From Dyadobacter luteus (lineage in GTDB: Bacteria; Bacteroidota; Bacteroidia; Cytophagales; Spirosomataceae), in NCBI RefSeq assembly GCF_003383615.1, contig NZ_QNUL01000042.1, positions 1-34,334 on the forward strand: 34,334 bases of DNA, read 5' to 3'. The position numbers and the translations under genes were made by a program. The notes under the pieces were generated by a model. It saw nothing but the letters and a program-made list of their open reading frames with translations, had not been told where the DNA came from and did no database searches. Numbering within the stretch: the first letter of the stretch is position 1; every line of letters starts with the position of its first letter. Of this stretch, positions 32,337 to 34,334 are shown in pieces.

Positions 32337-32379
32337 AAAAAGGAAGAATTCGCGAAAACATACGAAATTCTTCCTTTTT
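32337..32379. terminator. Bidirectional terminator after the TPR gene
   Basis: AAAAAGGAAGAATT (32337-32350) and AATTCTTCCTTTTT (32366-32379) form a perfect 14-bp stem with a 15-nt loop. Runs of A and T on the two arms allow use on either strand, fitting its place between convergent genes. Confidence 0.85.
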
Positions 32380-32408
32380 ACATTTTGATATTTGCGACCT
32401 TGTATGCG

Positions 32409-32448
32409 AAAGGATGCGTCTGTTTAAATCTCAGGCGCATCCTTTTTT
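32409..32448. terminator. Second terminator between the TPR gene and thrC
   Basis: AAAGGATGCGTCTG (32409-32422) pairs with CAGGCGCATCCTTT (32432-32445), with one G-U pair, in a 14-bp stem followed by TTTTTT (plus strand). On the minus strand the T-run is shorter. It lies 16 bases from the thrC stop. Confidence 0.78.
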
Positions 32449-32464
32449 AATATTTATCACGTAA

Positions 32465-33763
32465 CTAGCTCAATAACAAATTCTTGAAAGACGAAAATGA
32501 TGTATCCATTTTAATGGATACTTTTTCAATAGAAAGCAATTCGTTCAGTCTTTCGGGAACATCCACCTTTCTACCAAGAGTATCTTCCACCAGATCGATA
32601 AATTTGGCCGGATGGGCAGTTGAAAGGAACACACCTGTGAAATCAGTCTCTTCATGCTGCCGGTATTCTTCCAGTGCTCTATAAGCAACTGCTGTGTGCG
32701 GACATAATACGTAGCTCGTATTTCCGTAAACTTCACGCATCGCTTTTTTTGTCTGGGAATCGTTATAAAAGTAACCGACAATTTTTTCGTTGATCAGATT
32801 TAGATCATCATTCAACAAACGTGTCATTCGGATAAAATTGCTTGGATTGCCCACATCCATCGCGTTGGAGATTGTTTCAATGGATGGACGTGGTTCAAAG
32901 GATCCGCTTTCAAGATATCTTGGAACTGCGTTGTTCAAATTTGTTGCAGCAATAAAACGATGAACAGGAAGCCCCATTCTGAATGCAAGTAAGCCGGCAC
33001 TCAGATTCCCGAAGTTGCCGCTTGGCACTGAAAAAACGATTGGTTTGTTCAGCTTTTTAAGTTGAGCATAAGCTGAGAAAAAGTAAAACGATTGAGGTAT
33101 CAATCGTGCGATATTAATCGAATTAGCAGATGCCAGATTGAACTTCGAAGATAGTTCCTTGTCTAGAAAGGCTTCTTTTACAAGACTTTGACAATCATCA
33201 AATGTACCGTCAACTTCGATGGCTCTTACATTGTGTCCAAGAGTAGTAAGTTGTTTTTCCTGAATCTCACTCACTTTACCGCTCGGATACAAGATAGTGA
33301 CAGATATACCTGGCACCTTATAAAATCCTTGTGCAACTGCTCCGCCCGTATCACCGGACGTGGCTACAAGTATCTTAATTTCCTGCTCGGAGCGGCTTAA
33401 AAAATGGGACATTAATGCCGCCATGAATCTTGCACCGAAGTCTTTAAAGGCCATCGAAGGGCCATGAAACAGTTCAAGAACGTAATCACCAGGCGTAATT
33501 TGAACAACAGGTGCTTCAAAATCGTATGCCTTATCTATTATAGAGGTAATGTCTTCCCGTGATACATCGTCGGAGAGAAGTGTAAAAGCTACCTCTACGG
33601 CTATTTCTTTAAATGAGCGGTCTTCTATCGTATCAAGGAAAGATGAATCGATCTGAGGGATTTTTTCAGGCATATAAAGCCCGTTGTCCGAAGGTAAGCT
33701 GCGGAATACAGCTTCTTCCAATGATGCTGTTAAATTCTTGTTTTTGGTACTGTGAAAAATCAT
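32465..33763 (-). CDS. thrC: Threonine synthase
   Basis: ThrC converts O-phosphohomoserine to threonine using PLP. The 432-residue product has the PLP lysine Lys107 in FHGPSMAFKDFGARF, the phosphate-binding/serine block ATSGDTGGAVAQGFY, VPSGNFGNLSAG, and the N-terminal segment LPSDNGLYMPEKIP typical of the family. It stands alone: thrA and thrB are not adjacent. The promoter-like element is at 33801-33808. If the predicted origin is right, the gene is transcribed toward it. Confidence 0.95.
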   Translation of the reverse strand: MIFHSTKNKNLTASLEEAVFRSLPSDNGLYMPEKIPQIDSSFLDTIEDRSFKEIAVEVAFTLLSDDVSREDITSIIDKAYDFEAPVVQITPGDYVLELFHGPSMAFKDFGARFMAALMSHFLSRSEQEIKILVATSGDTGGAVAQGFYKVPGISVTILYPSGKVSEIQEKQLTTLGHNVRAIEVDGTFDDCQSLVKEAFLDKELSSKFNLASANSINIARLIPQSFYFFSAYAQLKKLNKPIVFSVPSGNFGNLSAGLLAFRMGLPVHRFIAATNLNNAVPRYLESGSFEPRPSIETISNAMDVGNPSNFIRMTRLLNDDLNLINEKIVGYFYNDSQTKKAMREVYGNTSYVLCPHTAVAYRALEEYRQHEETDFTGVFLSTAHPAKFIDLVEDTLGRKVDVPERLNELLSIEKVSIKMDTSFSSFKNLLLS

Positions 33764-33800
33764 CTCCTATAATAGTAAGTGCCCGGATATCTTTACGACG

Positions 33801-33827
33801 CAAATTTACGGAAATACCTACTGCCAA
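33801..33827 (-). promoter_or_regulatory. thrC promoter, Bacteroidota type
   Basis: On the minus strand TAAATTTG (33808-33801) fully matches TAnnTTTG. A TTG at 33827-33825 lies 16 bases upstream, slightly short of the usual spacing. The predicted start is about 30 bases before the thrC ATG. Confidence 0.6.
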
Positions 33828-34093
33828 GTTGAGATTGAAAATGGATTTATTCAAAGAAGAGCCTTAAAGTCCATACAGATATTAAATAGTAAGGAGAATA
33901 TTGGATATATAACTAAAATGTGAAAATATACTAGTTTAATTTTTGGGCATCTACTGGTATTGTATCCTAAGTGGAGTGGAGAAAATATAACGCTCATTTT
34001 TGTCCTTTTGACGTTATTTTAAGAACAATTTTTAGTATTTATTTTAAATATCAAAGAACTTTCAAAAAAAGACAAATATTTTTAAGCAAGCAC

Positions 34094-34123
34094 TTGCATT
34101 GCGAAAAACATTTTCTACCTTTG
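34094..34123 (+). promoter_or_regulatory. rRNA operon promoter
   Basis: TTG (34094-34096) and TACCTTTG (34116-34123) are separated by 19 bases, an ideal match to the Bacteroidota housekeeping promoter. It is preceded by a long AT-rich tract and reads into the 16S leader, with a predicted start near 34130. Confidence 0.82.
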
Positions 34124-34181
34124 CAATCCCAATCGCAGACGGCGAAAGAGAAAAAGAGAAGAAAGAGAGTCTGATTGGTTT

Positions 34182-34193
34182 TGTTCTTTGACA
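34182..34193 (+). promoter_or_regulatory. boxA-like antitermination site in the rRNA leader
   Basis: TGTTCTTTGACA differs at two positions from the E. coli rrn boxA TGCTCTTTAACA. It lies about 85 bases upstream of the 16S 5' end, where boxA normally recruits NusB/NusE to prevent termination. Confidence 0.7.
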
Positions 34194-34277
34194 TGATGAG
34201 ATAAACTAAAGGAGTAAGAAAAACTCGTTTAAGAAGATTCGGTCCTACTGGAAGCAGTAGAGATCACAAAAAAATTT

Positions 34278-34334
<57 letters not shown>

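Larger units (their letters stand above)
33764..34277. other. Divergent intergenic region: thrC promoter and rRNA operon leader
   Basis: The left part carries the minus-strand thrC promoter. The middle (about 33870-34090) is AT-rich without ORFs of merit and could serve as an UP-like upstream region. A weak hairpin (ATAACG with CGTTAT, about 33988-34017) is present. The right part holds the rRNA promoter and leader with boxA. I see no tRNA gene. Confidence 0.55.

Noticed and set aside
33971..34174. 67-aa ORF upstream of 16S rRNA
   Set aside because: It covers the rRNA promoter and leader. The basic, low-complexity C-terminus and lack of context argue against coding.

Overview
The window looks like chromosomal DNA from a member of the Bacteroidota, probably Cytophagales or Chitinophagales. 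The evidence is: promoters of the TTG-N17-23-TAnnTTTG type rather than TTGACA/TATAAT; AT-rich leaders without clear Shine-Dalgarno sites; an 80-residue ATP synthase epsilon subunit; many Bacteroidota-type proteins of unknown function; and a 16S rRNA 5' end of Bacteroidota type. Most of the content is housekeeping. The unusual material lies mainly in intergenic and RNA-level signals.

Layout. 1-75: 5' end of a probable group IIC intron (minus strand), placed directly behind the atp terminator. 86-1970: atpD-atpC (minus). 2320-6254: a membrane TPR protein, a small beta-rich unknown and a LolD/MacB-type ABC ATPase. 6282-6372: possible small RNA. 6525-7247: RluA-type pseudouridine synthase. 7313-9642: three tandem paralogous envelope proteins of unknown function. 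9706-11065 (minus): an outer-membrane barrel and a lipoprotein-type MsrA. 11215-11763: HemJ. 11793-20711: complete trp biosynthetic operon with its own promoter, a 20-codon leader peptide with tandem Trp codons, an attenuator and a final terminator. Its order is trpE, trpG, trpD, Uma2-like, hydrolase, trpC, trpF, trpB, 66-aa ORF, Dabb protein, trpA. 20735-24987: a beta-barrel protein and a very large DUF4175-like coiled-coil membrane protein. 25157-28398: ybeY, mnmG and a methyltransferase. 28470-30080: an Ig-like (Big_5) protein. 30066-30520: predicted replication origin. 30521-32332: TPR protein. 32465-33763 (minus): thrC. 34094-34334: rRNA promoter, boxA and the first ~57 nt of 16S rRNA.

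How it fits together. Two signals point to the chromosomal origin region. One is a dense cluster of DnaA boxes (three perfect, seven one-mismatch) in an AT-rich gap at 30.1-30.5 kb. The other is a parS-like ParB site at 25573-25588, between ybeY and mnmG (gidA). An rRNA operon starts about 4 kb to the right and is transcribed away from the origin. If this origin is right, the trp operon and most genes between 11 and 30 kb are transcribed toward it, head-on to replication.

The clearest regulatory system is the trp leader, where the Trp codons, an alternative pairing and a terminator hairpin fit ribosome-mediated attenuation. I found no phage, CRISPR array, complete IS element or defence island. 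The only mobile element is the intron fragment cut by the left edge.
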